Origin: an uncultured Alphaproteobacteria bacterium
GTDB lineage: Bacteria > Pseudomonadota > Alphaproteobacteria > UBA6615
DNA length: 64,000 nt
Assembly (NCBI GenBank): GCA_943787745.1
Contig: CALSNJ010000002.1
Span: 632,125 to 696,124, forward strand
Reading direction: 5' to 3'
Part shown: positions 26,305 to 35,704 of the stretch, in pieces
Numbering within the stretch: the first letter of the stretch is position 1
How the letters are laid out: each line of letters starts with the position of its first letter
Position numbers and translations under genes: made by a program
The notes under the pieces: model-generated
The model's input: the letters and a program-made list of their open reading frames with translations, nothing else
The model's database searches: none
Told to the model about the DNA's origin: nothing

Positions 26305-27240
26305 ATGCCTGCGGAGGGTGATATTCTGCAGCGGCTTCGGGGTCGGATTGCCGCGATTGAACGGGCCGGAAACGGGACGCGGGCCGATCAGGCATGTCTG
26401 CCGCTCGGGCTCGTTGCCATCGATGACCATCTGCCCGGGGGTGGATTGGCCACGAGCGCGGTCCATGAAATCCTTGATGGCGATGACAACAACAGAACAA
26501 AACCCACTGAAAACAAAACAAAATACCCTGTCCGCAAACGCTTCGGCGAAGGCCTGAACGGGCCGGTGACGGCATTCGCGGCCGCGCTCGCCGGACGGGC
26601 GCAACGGGCCCGGGCGGCACCGGTCATCTGGATCGCGCCGCGCCTGCCCGGACGCGAAAGCCTGTACGGCCCCGGCCTGCTGTCCTTCGGCCTCAATCCC
26701 GCCGATCTGGTCATCGTGCGGGTGGCTTCCGACAGCGATTTCACGAAAACCGCCCTTTGGGCCATGGAAGAAGCGCTGCGCGCGCCCGCCGTCGGGGTTG
26801 TCTGCGCCGAAATCGAGGAGATGGACCTGACCTCGAGCCGCCGGTTGCAGCTTGCCGCGGAGACCGGAGGCGGACTGGGCCTGCTGTTGCGCCCGGTCTC
26901 CCGGAATTCAGCCGAAGAAACAGCCCTGCCCCCGACCGCAAGCATCAGCCGCTGGCGGATTTCCGCACTGCCCGGCGCGCCGCCCGAAGAATCCTGGCTG
27001 CCCGCCCGCCTGCCCGGGCGACCGCGCTGGAAGGCCGAACTTCTGCGTGTGCGCGGCGGACGTCCAAAAACCTGGCAACTGGAATGGAGAGATGACGGAC
27101 ACGACACTGATACCGGGCGTAACTCCAGCCAGCCGGCGGGTGGTTTCGCTCTGGTTTCCCCGCTTCGCGACCGACCGGTGCCGCAGAAAACTGCGCGCAC
27201 GCCCCTTCCGCACGCAAACCGGCAAGCCCGCGCCAACTGA
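26305..27240 (+). CDS. imuA: ImuA, RecA-like component of the SOS mutasome
   Basis: 311 residues. The ImuA pattern is present: LPLGLVAIDDHLPGGGLATSAVHEI near the start, VIWIAPRLPGRESLYGPGL, and a late RWKAELLRVRGGRPKTWQLEW. ImuA is a RecA-fold accessory for error-prone synthesis by ImuB and DnaE2. The last 49 or so codons (after WQLEWRDD) run over the imuB start for 149 bases and resemble no ImuA tail, so the ancestral stop was probably earlier. The LexA box directly upstream implies SOS induction. Confidence 0.86.
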   Translation: MPAEGDILQRLRGRIAAIERAGNGTRADQACLPLGLVAIDDHLPGGGLATSAVHEILDGDDNNRTKPTENKTKYPVRKRFGEGLNGPVTAFAAALAGRAQRARAAPVIWIAPRLPGRESLYGPGLLSFGLNPADLVIVRVASDSDFTKTALWAMEEALRAPAVGVVCAEIEEMDLTSSRRLQLAAETGGGLGLLLRPVSRNSAEETALPPTASISRWRISALPGAPPEESWLPARLPGRPRWKAELLRVRGGRPKTWQLEWRDDGHDTDTGRNSSQPAGGFALVSPLRDRPVPQKTARTPLPHANRQARAN

Positions 27241-28510
27241 GCATTCCGGTGCGCCGCTGGTGCTGGCTGCCCCGGAAGGTGGCGCCATCCGCTTGTCCGC
27301 CGTCACGCTCATGGCACAGAAAGCCGGGTTGTTCCCGGGCCAGACACTGGCCGATGCACGTGCGCTGTCGCCCGAACTTGCGGTCCACGACCATGACCCC
27401 GGGGGTGATGCCGCCGCGCTGGACGCACTGGCCGACTGGTGCCGTCGCTATACCCCATGGGCTGCGCCCTCGGGGCTGGAATCCGGCGGTGCGGCCGGGC
27501 TGTGGCTGGATATTTCCGGCTGTGCGCATCTTTTTGGCGGTGAAGTCGCGATGCTCGACGATCTGACCGGGCGGCTTGCGCGCGTTGGCTACACGGTCCG
27601 CGCCGGGCTGGCCGACACCACGGGGGCCGCGTGGGCGGCCGCACGCTTCGGACACCCCACCAAGGCTGTCACCATCATCATGGCGGCAGGCAAACACCCC
27701 CAAATGCTGGCGCATCTACCGATTGCCGCGCTGCGACTGCCGCCCGATACCCTCGACGGCCTTGACCGGCTGGGCCTGCGCAACATTGCCGATCTGGCGG
27801 CCCTGCCCCGCGCCGGACTGGCACGACGCTTCGGGGAATTGCCCGCACGACGGCTCGATCAGGCTTTCGGGCAGATCGACGAACCGATTTCCCCGCGCGC
27901 ACCGGCCCCGGTCTGGCGGTTGCGCACTGCCTTTCCCGAAGCCTTGGGCCGCGAGGAAGATATCGCGGCTGCCGTCCGCAATCTGGCCGAAGCCCTGTGC
28001 AACCGGCTGGCCCGCGCCGAGCGCGGCGCGCGGCGGCTGGAACTGTGCCTGTACCGGGTCGCCGGGCGGGTCGACACGATCGAAGCGGGCACCAGCCGAG
28101 CCAGCCGTGACCCGGACCACCTGATGCGCCTGCTCAAGGAACAGCTCGACCGCCTGCCCGAACCCCCGACCAGCGCCCCCGACCCGCTCAGCGCTGCTGC
28201 CGAAGCCATGGTCGAAACCCTGACCCTGGCCGCGATCGGCACCGAACCGCTGCACATGACCCAAACCGGGATCAAAACCGGCCTGCCCAACGATACTGAG
28301 CGCGACCCGGATGCACTTGAACAGCTGGTGGATCGCCTGTCCGGGCGTCTGGGGGCACAGAATGTCCGGCGCTTCAGCGCGCGGGAAAGCCATTTGCCCG
28401 AACGGGTACAGGCCAGTGCACCCGCGCTGGCAGATATGCCGCAGCAACCCGCCTGCAAAACCCCATGGACAGCCCGCGGAAGCCCGCTGCCCGCCCGCCA
28501 CGGCTGCTGA
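27092..28510 (+). CDS. imuB: ImuB, Y-family-like polymerase subunit; C-terminus displaced by a frameshift
   Basis: 472 residues from ATG 27092 (ribosome site GGAGAG). It has the Y-polymerase-like fold with an ImuB start RRVVSLWFPRFATDR, LWLDISGCAHLFGG in the palm region, and LDGLDRLGLRNIADLAALPRAGLARRFG in the helix-hairpin part. ImuB is catalytically inactive and bridges ImuA and DnaE2 to the clamp. After PACKTPW the frame enters a spurious tail and stops at 28510, while the normal ImuB C-terminal region continues in another frame (28465-28812). One missing base near 28450-28465, within AAAACCCC, explains this. Confidence 0.85.
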   Translation: MTDTTLIPGVTPASRRVVSLWFPRFATDRCRRKLRARPFRTQTGKPAPTEHSGAPLVLAAPEGGAIRLSAVTLMAQKAGLFPGQTLADARALSPELAVHDHDPGGDAAALDALADWCRRYTPWAAPSGLESGGAAGLWLDISGCAHLFGGEVAMLDDLTGRLARVGYTVRAGLADTTGAAWAAARFGHPTKAVTIIMAAGKHPQMLAHLPIAALRLPPDTLDGLDRLGLRNIADLAALPRAGLARRFGELPARRLDQAFGQIDEPISPRAPAPVWRLRTAFPEALGREEDIAAAVRNLAEALCNRLARAERGARRLELCLYRVAGRVDTIEAGTSRASRDPDHLMRLLKEQLDRLPEPPTSAPDPLSAAAEAMVETLTLAAIGTEPLHMTQTGIKTGLPNDTERDPDALEQLVDRLSGRLGAQNVRRFSARESHLPERVQASAPALADMPQQPACKTPWTARGSPLPARHGC

Positions 28511-28812
28511 CCCGCCCCGAACCGGTCGAGGCCGTGGCCCCGGTGCCCGACGACCCGCCGGTGATGTTCCGCTGGCGCGGGCATCTGCACCGGATCACCC
28601 GCGCCGAAGGCCCGGAGCGGATTGCCCCGGAATGGTGGCGCACCCCGGACGCGGCGGCCGGCAACACGGTTCTGGATGACGACACCCGCGATTATTACCG
28701 GGTTGAGGATGAGGACGGGCGACGCTTCTGGCTTTACCGCGACGGCCTTTATGACCGCCACCGCAACGCCGACGACCCGCCCAAATGGTACCTGCACGGG
28801 TTTTTCGGATGA
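28465..28812 (+). pseudogene. Detached C-terminal part of ImuB (DUF6504-like region)
   Basis: Reads PRLLTRPEPVEAVA, MFRWRGHLHRITRAEGPERIAPEWWR, then TRDYYRVEDEDGRRFWLYRDGLY and WYLHGFFG, the usual tail of ImuB proteins. The ATG at 28465 lies inside the preceding ORF with no ribosome site, so independent translation is unlikely unless the frameshift is real and re-initiation occurs. The stop overlaps the dnaE2 start by 4 bases (ATGA), as expected of an intact imuB-dnaE2 junction. Confidence 0.75.
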
Positions 28813-31800
28813 CCGCCGAACCTCACAACCCCCGCTATGTCGAACTGCAGGTGACGACCAACTTCACCTTCCTGCAGGGGGCTGCCCATCCCGAGGAACT
28901 GGCGGCGCAGGCAGGCTGCCGCCCTCGGACATGACGCCGTGGCTGTGACCGATCACAACACGCTGGCCGGTGTGGTTCGCGGGCATCTCGGGGCGAAAGA
29001 CCGCCGGAATCCGGATGATCGTGGGCACACGCCTGAATTTTTCCGACGGCACGCCATCCCTGCTTTGCCTGCCGACCGATCTTCGCGGCCTATGGCCGCT
29101 TGTCGCGCCTTCTCACTTTGGGCAAACGCCGGGCCGAAAAGGCCCAGTGCCGTCTTGATGCAGCCGATCTGTTTTCAGCGGACGGGAATTTTCGCGCGCG
29201 GTGCCGGACAGGTTCTGATCGCGATCGCGCCGGAGAATCCCGGAGAGAATTTTTCCAGGTTTTTGAATCAGATGCGCGACGAACTTGAATCAGAAACTTA
29301 TCTTGCCGCCAGCCATCTTTACCGGGGCGATGACACACGACGGCTGGCACAATTGGCCGATATTGCCGCGCGCGCGCGCATCCCGCTTGTCGCCACCAAT
29401 GACGCCCATTATCACGTGCCCGAACGGCGGGCGTTGGCCGATGTTCTGACCTGTATCCGAGAGCACTGCACCATCGACAGTGCCGGTCACCGCCTGACCC
29501 TGAATGCCGAACGCCATCTGAAACCGGCGACCGAAATGGCACGACTGTTCCGCGACTATCCCGATGCCATCGCCCGGACCGTGGAGATCGCCAACAAATG
29601 CCGGTTTTCTCTGGAAGAACTGCGTTACGAGTATCCTTCTGAACCCGTGTCACCCGGACGTACGCCTGACGCCGAACTTGCCCATCTGACCTGGAACGGC
29701 GCGGCGAACCGTTACCCCGAAGGCGTGCCCGAGAAAGTCCGGGCCCAGATCGAGCATGAACTCGCCCTGATCGCGCAATTGCGCTACGCGGCCTATTTCC
29801 TGACCGTCCACGACATTGTGCGGTTTGCCCGTTCCCAGGACATTCTGTGTCAGGGACGCGGATCGGCGGCGAATTCTGCGGTTTGCTACTGCATCGGCAT
29901 CACTGCGGTAGATCCGGCCCGGCTCGACCTGCTGTTCGAGCGCTTTATCTCGGCCGAACGCAACGAACCGCCCGATATCGACGTCGATTTCGAGCATGAG
30001 CGCCGCGAAGAGGTCATGCAGTACATCTACGCGAAATACGGCCGTGAGCGTGCCGGACTGGCCGCCACCGTGGTGAGTTACCGTTCACGTTCGGCCCTGC
30101 GCGAGGTTGGCAAGGCGCTGGGCCTGACCGAAGACACGGTCGCTGCCATGTCGGGACAGGTCTGGGGCTGGTCGAATGACGGCATCCCGGACGAAGTCGT
30201 ACGCTCACTGGGGCTGGACCCGGGCGATCACCGGCTGGGACTGGCGCTCCGCCTGACCCAGGAGCTGATCGGCTTTCCCCGCCATCTCTCCCAGCATGTC
30301 GGTGGGTTCGTGATCACCAAGGGCCGGCTCGATGAACTGGTGCCCATTGAAAACGCCGCCATGGACAACCGCACGGTCATCGAATGGGACAAGGATGATC
30401 TCGATGCACTGGGTATGCTCAAGATCGACGTGCTGGCCCTCGGCATGCTGACTTGTGTGCGCAAGGCCTTTGACCTTCTGGCAATTCACTATGACCGTCC
30501 GCTGGAACTGGCCACCGTCCCGGCCGAAGACCCGGCCGTCTACGACATGCTGTGCGAAGCGGATTCTCTGGGCGTGTTTCAGGTCGAAAGCCGCGCCCAG
30601 ATGGCATTTTTGCCACGCATGCGGCCCCGGAACTTCTACGATCTGGTGATCGAGGTGGCCATCGTGCGTCCGGGCCCGATCCAGGGCGACATGGTCCACC
30701 CGTATATTCGCCGCCGCAACGGTGAGGAAACCGTGGAATATCCCTCCCAGGAGCTTGAAAACGTGCTCGGCAAGACACTGGGGGTGCCGCTGTTTCAGGA
30801 ACAGGCGATGCAGATCGCCATTGTTGCCGCCGGGTTCACCCCCGGCGAGGCCGACCAGTTGCGCCGCGCTATGGCGACCTTCCGCAAAACCGGCACAATC
30901 CACAGTTTCAGCCTGCGCATGATCGAAGGCATGGTCGAGCGTGGTTATGAACGCGACTTCGCCGAGCGTTGTTTCCGCCAGATCGAGGGCTTTGGCGAAT
31001 ATGGCTTTCCTGAAAGCCACGCCGCCTCTTTCGCGCTGTTGGTCTATGTTTCGTCCTGGATCAAGTGTCATTACCCAGATGTTTTCGCCGCCGCCCTGCT
31101 CAACAGCCAGCCCATGGGGTTCTATGCCCCGGCCCAGATCGTCCGTGATGCGCGTGATCATGACGTCGAAGTACGAGGCCCGGACGTAAACGCCTCAGAA
31201 CGTGACCACACACTCGAACTTGTGGAAACCCGGCCGCGCGCGCATATGCACGCCTTGCGCCTCGGGTTCCGGCAGATCAAATCCCTGAATGCGGATGCCG
31301 CCCGGGCCATCGCCGAAGCCCGCCCGCTTGAAGGCTATGCCTCCGTCGAGGATGTCTGGCGACGCGCCGAAGTGAATTCTGCAGCTTTGGTGGCTGTGGC
31401 CGAAGCCGATGGCTTTGCCTCACTGGGGCTGGAACGGCGCGAAGCACTGTGGGCGATCCGCGCGCTGGGCCATAACGGGCGCGAGACCGCATCCGCCCTG
31501 CCCTTGTTTGCCGCCGCACAGACCCGCGATGCCGTTCCCGAAGCGGACATCAGACTGCCCGATGAAACCCCCGGCGAGGTGGTCGCCAATGACTACGCCT
31601 CAATCCGCATGTCCCTGAAGCATCACCCGCTGTCCCTGCTGCGTGCGCAACTCGAGACGATGAAGGTCGTCCCCGCGCAGGCATTGCGTGAGCGCCCGAA
31701 CAACAAGCGCCTGAGCACAGCCGGGCTAATTCTCGTGCGTCAGCGCCCCGGCAGTGCAAATGGTGTGGTTTTCCTGACCCTTGAGGACGAAACCGGCGTC

Positions 31801-32124
31801 GCCAACATCATTATCTGGCCCGATATCTTCAAGCGCTTCCGCAAAGTGATCCTGTCATCCCGGCTGATCCGCGTGACCGGAAAGCTGCAGCGGGAGGGGG
31901 TCGTCACCCATATAATCGCCGAGGATGTTGTCGATCTGTCAGACCGTCTCGACGCGCTGGGTGACGGCCGCACGTTGGAACCGGCATGGGCCCGTGCTGA
32001 TGAGGTCAAATATGGCACGCATCCGGACCCGCGCCTGTCGAACAATCGCGGGCGCAAACCCGCGCCGACCTCACGCCATCCGCGCAACAATCACATCACG
32101 ATCAAATCGCGGAATTTTCACTGA
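28809..32124 (+). pseudogene. dnaE2: Error-prone DNA polymerase DnaE2 (ImuC) with four frameshifts in the PHP domain
   Basis: ATG 28809 begins RYVELQVTTNFTFLQGAAHPEEL, the normal DnaE2 N-terminus. The PHP-domain sequence then hops frames four times, each needing one base to be skipped: near 28914 (before AALGHDAVAVTDHNTLAG), 28999 (before TAGIRMIVGTRLNF), 29087 (before AYGRLSRLLTLGKRR) and 29184-29188 (before FARGAGQVLIAIAPEN). From about 29190 to 32124 the frame is intact, with catalytic PDIDVDFEHERREEV, QHVGGFVIT and an OB domain (GVVFLTLEDETGVANIIIWPD). The polymerase core could be translated from an internal start such as GTG 28939, but with a scrambled PHP domain. Sequencing or assembly error in this 280-base patch is an alternative. 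Confidence 0.85.
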
Positions 32125-32131
32125 TTGCGGT

Positions 32132-33031
32132 TCAGGCCACGCCGCTAAGCAACTGCTGGGCATGGACCGAGACATCGACATCCATTCCCAGAAAATCCTC
32201 GGCATTACCCGCGAAACTGCCGGCAACGGGCACAGCCTGCTCGGGTTCCCGTGCAACAGCTATCGGAACGAGGTTGAACCCACCCAGAGTCCCGTTGGTC
32301 GGATCAAATTCGACCCATCCCGCGCCGGGCAGATAAACCTGCACCCAGGCATGGGTCGAACCCGCGCCCGTGACATCGCTGACACCGCCATCGAGCGCCG
32401 GATCGTAGAGATAGCCACTGACAAATCGTGCGGCCAAACCCACACTGCGCACGGATTCCATCATGAAAAGCGCGTAGTCACGACAGGATCCCGAACCAAG
32501 CTCAAGCGTCTCCGTCGGCGTCTGCACACCGGGTTCATTGCGCACGGCGTAGTCGAATTCCTGCTTGATGCCCTGAGTCACGGAAGTCAGGAACATCTCC
32601 GTATCAATGCCCCCCATACCACCGCCAAGAAACCGGCGCGTCCATTCGGTGACACGACGATCAGGATCGGGATAGTGGCGTTCAATCGTACGCCCCAGAT
32701 CGGGGACTTCGCGCGCGGGATAGCTGAACGGAATTGTCCGAGCGTATTCCTCAATCGGAAACTCCAAAGAATCCAGCGAATAGCGCTCAAGCACAATTCG
32801 GCTTTTAAAGGTCAGGGTATCAGCCATCTCGGAAAAACTCGCCACCGCGACCGAGTTCCCGAACACGTCATGGAACCAGCGAATTTGGGCCTTTGGCGAA
32901 ATCGACAGCGTTGCATCAAGCAGACGCAGGTCATGACTGTCCCGCGGGCGGAACATCATTCGATGGTCCCCGAACGATACCGGATTCAGGTAGCGGTAGG
33001 TTGTCTTGTGATCAACGGTCAGGCGTTGCAC
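32132..33031 (-). CDS. Transglutaminase-like cysteine protease family protein
   Basis: 299 residues from GTG 33031, with the bacterial transglutaminase N-terminal domain (VDHKTTYRYLNPVSFGDHRMMFRPR) and a core carrying the triad Cys183 (GSGSCRDYA), His227 (STHAWVQVYLP) and Asp243 (VEFDPTNG). Such genes usually travel with an alpha-E domain gene and a circularly permuted ATP-grasp gene, probably in peptide or amide-bond chemistry. Here the alpha-E gene is a truncated neighbour, the ATP-grasp gene is missing, and a glutaminase gene lies between. Confidence 0.88.
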   Translation of the reverse strand: MQRLTVDHKTTYRYLNPVSFGDHRMMFRPRDSHDLRLLDATLSISPKAQIRWFHDVFGNSVAVASFSEMADTLTFKSRIVLERYSLDSLEFPIEEYARTIPFSYPAREVPDLGRTIERHYPDPDRRVTEWTRRFLGGGMGGIDTEMFLTSVTQGIKQEFDYAVRNEPGVQTPTETLELGSGSCRDYALFMMESVRSVGLAARFVSGYLYDPALDGGVSDVTGAGSTHAWVQVYLPGAGWVEFDPTNGTLGGFNLVPIAVAREPEQAVPVAGSFAGNAEDFLGMDVDVSVHAQQLLSGVA

Positions 33032-33173
33032 ACGTTAACTCCACGAAATCAGCAATGTCAGATATAGATATATGAGCACTTACGGCACCCAAACACCTGC
33101 CAAAAGAGCAGGTCAGCAACGCCAAAAATCCGCTGCTCATAATTTTAGCACCAACTTCGCGAATCGACGAACC

Positions 33174-34067
33174 TTAGAAAATTGACCGTTGAGTCATTTG
33201 TGCGAACATTTCCAGCGCGCGTGTCCCCATCGCTGAGTTGCCTGTTTTATCCAGCCCGGGCCCCCAGACGGCAATTGTCATCTCATTCGGCACGATCGCA
33301 ATAATCCCCCCGCCCACGCCGCTCTTGGCCGGCAGACCAACACGATAGGCAAACCGGCCGACAGCGTCATAGAGGCCCCATGTCAGCATCAGTGAATTCA
33401 CCTGCCGGGATTGCTGTCGCGTCAGGACTGCATCACCGAGAATTGTCGAAAACCCATTATTGGCAAGCGGCAGAAAGGCTCTGGCAAGGTCAACGCAACT
33501 CATATCCAGTGAGCAATGATGAAAATAGGTATCGAGAACAACATCAAGATCATTGTCGATGTTGTCATGTGCTTTCAGAAAGTTTGCGAGAGCAAAGTTG
33601 ATGTAACCGGTTTCGGACTCTGAGCGCGCGACCTCATCATTGAAATTGATGCTCTCGTTTCCCGAGAGACCGCGTGCGTATTCCAGAAAACAGATTTTGG
33701 CTTCATTCAAAACACTGATCAGCGCATCGATAACGACGATCGCACCGGCATTTATAAACGGGTTCCGGGGAATTCCCCTTTCGAACTCCAGCTGAACGAG
33801 TGAGTTGAATGCGTTGCCCGAGGGTTCCCGGCCCACACGGTCCCAAAGGCTGTCCGTAACGATCCGCATCGCCAGCATGAGAGAAAAAACTTTCGAGATG
33901 CTCTGGATCGAGAATCGCTCTTCGGCATCCCCGGCCCGAAAACTGTCACCCTCAACAGTCTGGACTGCGATCCCAAACTTATCTGCCGGGACCCGTGCCA
34001 AGGCCGGGATATAGCTCGCAACTTCCCCTTCACCGACAACTTCGAGAAGGACCTGATCGACGTCCAT
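33174..34067 (-). CDS. glsA: Glutaminase
   Basis: 297-residue serine-dependent beta-lactamase-fold glutaminase, converting glutamine to glutamate and ammonia. Signatures are RFSIQSISKVFSLMLA with the Ser56-xx-Lys59 pair, GREPSGNAFNSLVQLE, PRNPFINAGAIVV, and AKSGVGGGIIAIVP. The start ATG abuts the stop of the upstream alpha-E remnant. Its place between alpha-E and transglutaminase genes is unusual. Full length and intact. Confidence 0.93.
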   Translation of the reverse strand: MDVDQVLLEVVGEGEVASYIPALARVPADKFGIAVQTVEGDSFRAGDAEERFSIQSISKVFSLMLAMRIVTDSLWDRVGREPSGNAFNSLVQLEFERGIPRNPFINAGAIVVIDALISVLNEAKICFLEYARGLSGNESINFNDEVARSESETGYINFALANFLKAHDNIDNDLDVVLDTYFHHCSLDMSCVDLARAFLPLANNGFSTILGDAVLTRQQSRQVNSLMLTWGLYDAVGRFAYRVGLPAKSGVGGGIIAIVPNEMTIAVWGPGLDKTGNSAMGTRALEMFAQMTQRSIF

Positions 34068-34742
34068 TCAGATTTTGGTCAGATAGGCTTTGCCGATTTC
34101 ATTCGAGACATCACCGAGTGAAACCTGCAAGTCATCAATGAACTTGTGCAGGCGTCGTGCCGTCACGCGTTGGCCCAGCCCGGTTTCAAGCGTAAATGCA
34201 AGTCCGCGCCGCGCATCCTCGACAGATTTACTGCGCGTGTGTCCGTGTCGGGATTCCAATTCGTTGAGACTGTCGGTCACACGTTCCACACACAACGCAA
34301 CAGCCCGGGGAAATTCACGGTCATACATCAGGAAACTGGCAATATCCGCCGGTTTTGAACCGACCGGATACAGACTCCGAAACGCATGGTAGCCCGCCAC
34401 CGAGCGCAGCAAAACGCTCCAATGGATCGAGTCACGGCCCTCAGCATCACTATCGGTGATCCTGTCATAACCCATGTCCAGTAATCGTGTGGTCTGGTCA
34501 GCGCGCTCAAGGTATTTGCCAAGTTGATAGAAACACCAGGCTTCGCCCCGGAAGAATGTTCCCTCCGCAATTCCTTCAAAAGTCTGGCAATCCTGCTTTA
34601 TCTGCGTGCACACCCGTGAAAGATTGTTCAGACGCAGGTCGCGCTGGGTCAATTGCGACAGTGAATTGTGGAACATGTTGAGATGCGTCCACATTTCCGT
34701 GCTGATCAGGTGCCGAACGGACCGCGCATTCTGGCGGGCTTC
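34068..34742 (-). pseudogene. Alpha-E domain (DUF403) protein, 5'-truncated
   Basis: Homology starts abruptly at [18 protein letters not shown] and continues to the normal C-terminus with FFRGEAWCFYQLGKYLERADQTTRLLD. About 80-90 N-terminal residues, including the usual MLSRTAENLYWLARYxERAE start, are missing. The frame stays open to an ATG at 34844, but the added 34 codons are antisense to an mscS fragment and are not alpha-E-like. Two truncated genes therefore meet near 34735-34750. A shortened product could be made, but function is doubtful. Confidence 0.8.
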
Positions 34743-35009
34743 GGCCACCTCGAAATACGGTTCTGGATACGCGACCCTCAGAACGGAACAGGAAACGTTA
34801 AAACACAAGTGCTTCTTGGCGTCTGGGACCGTTTTCAGGAACACGGCATCGAGATCCCGTTCCCGCAGCGTGACCTACACATTCGATCGGTCGACCCCAA
34901 AGACCGTCGGGCCGCTGAAGAATTGGGCCTTATCGACAATGTCGACAACAGCTCCGACATTGAAGTAGATGATCAACCCAGCCCCGAAGATCTCTCACGA
35001 AATGACTAA
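34743..35009 (+). pseudogene. C-terminal remnant of a MscS family mechanosensitive channel
   Basis: Plus-strand frame reading [45 protein letters not shown], then an acidic tail ending ...EDLSRND and TAA at 35007-35009. This is the cytoplasmic C-terminal beta/alpha domain of MscS-like channels, typical of KefA/YbdG relatives. The membrane helices and the rest of the gene are absent. It ends directly before the Nudix gene, which may once have shared its transcript. Confidence 0.8.
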
Positions 35010-35015
35010 TTGTTG

Positions 35016-35618
35016 ATGACCTCCCGCAAGATTGAGATCCTGGACAAGACCACGGCATTCCAGGGTTATTTCCGGGTCGACCAGTATCACCTGCGTCATG
35101 AGACATTCGCGGGCGGTATGACGGCAGAAATGACTCGAGAGGTTTTCGAGCGCGGCCATGCGGCGGCGGCCCTGCCCTATGACCCCATTCGTGACGAAAT
35201 CGTATTGCTCGAACAATTCCGTATCGGCGCCCATGCCGCAGGTCGCGAACCCTGGATGATCGAAATCGTCGCCGGGATCATCGAGGATGGCGAAACGCCC
35301 GAGACACTTGTTCAACGCGAGACCCAGGAAGAAGCCGGGCTTGCTGTCCATGCCCTTGAGCCGATCGGGGCATATCTCATGTCTCCGGGCGGTACGAGCG
35401 AAACCATATTCTGCTTTTGCGCACGCGTAGACACGCAATCCGCCGGCGGCCTGTTCGGTCTCGAACAAGAGGGCGAAGACATTCGTGCGTTTGTGGTCCC
35501 CGCAGACGAGGTCGCAGAACTTCTGGAAAGCGGACGCGTCGAAAACGCAGCCGCTGTGATTGCATTGCAATGGTTTCTGCTCAACCGGAACCGCTTGCGC
35601 AAACAATGGACGAACTAA
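35016..35618 (+). CDS. Nudix hydrolase, ADP-ribose pyrophosphatase type
   Basis: About 200 residues. The Nudix box is canonical: G89-x5-E95-x7-R103-E104-xx-E107-E108-x-G110, counting from the TTG at 35010. ATG 35016 is preferred, but no strong ribosome site separates it from the two preceding TTG codons. The region after the box (LSPGGTSETIFCFCARVD) resembles ADP-ribose pyrophosphatases of the NudF type, which cleave ADP-ribose to AMP and ribose 5-phosphate. Confidence 0.88.
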   Translation: MTSRKIEILDKTTAFQGYFRVDQYHLRHETFAGGMTAEMTREVFERGHAAAALPYDPIRDEIVLLEQFRIGAHAAGREPWMIEIVAGIIEDGETPETLVQRETQEEAGLAVHALEPIGAYLMSPGGTSETIFCFCARVDTQSAGGLFGLEQEGEDIRAFVVPADEVAELLESGRVENAAAVIALQWFLLNRNRLRKQWTN

Positions 35619-35704
35619 GCTGAGCCGCGCTTGCAGGTACACTGGGCCGCCGCTACATTCGCAGCAATCTCAAAAACATCGAATGATCAAAAAAGGCTTG
35701 GAAA

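Noticed and set aside
29100-29288. Separate small genes in the dnaE2 5' region
   Set aside because: Each short ORF is a piece of the PHP domain in a shifted frame, not an independent gene.
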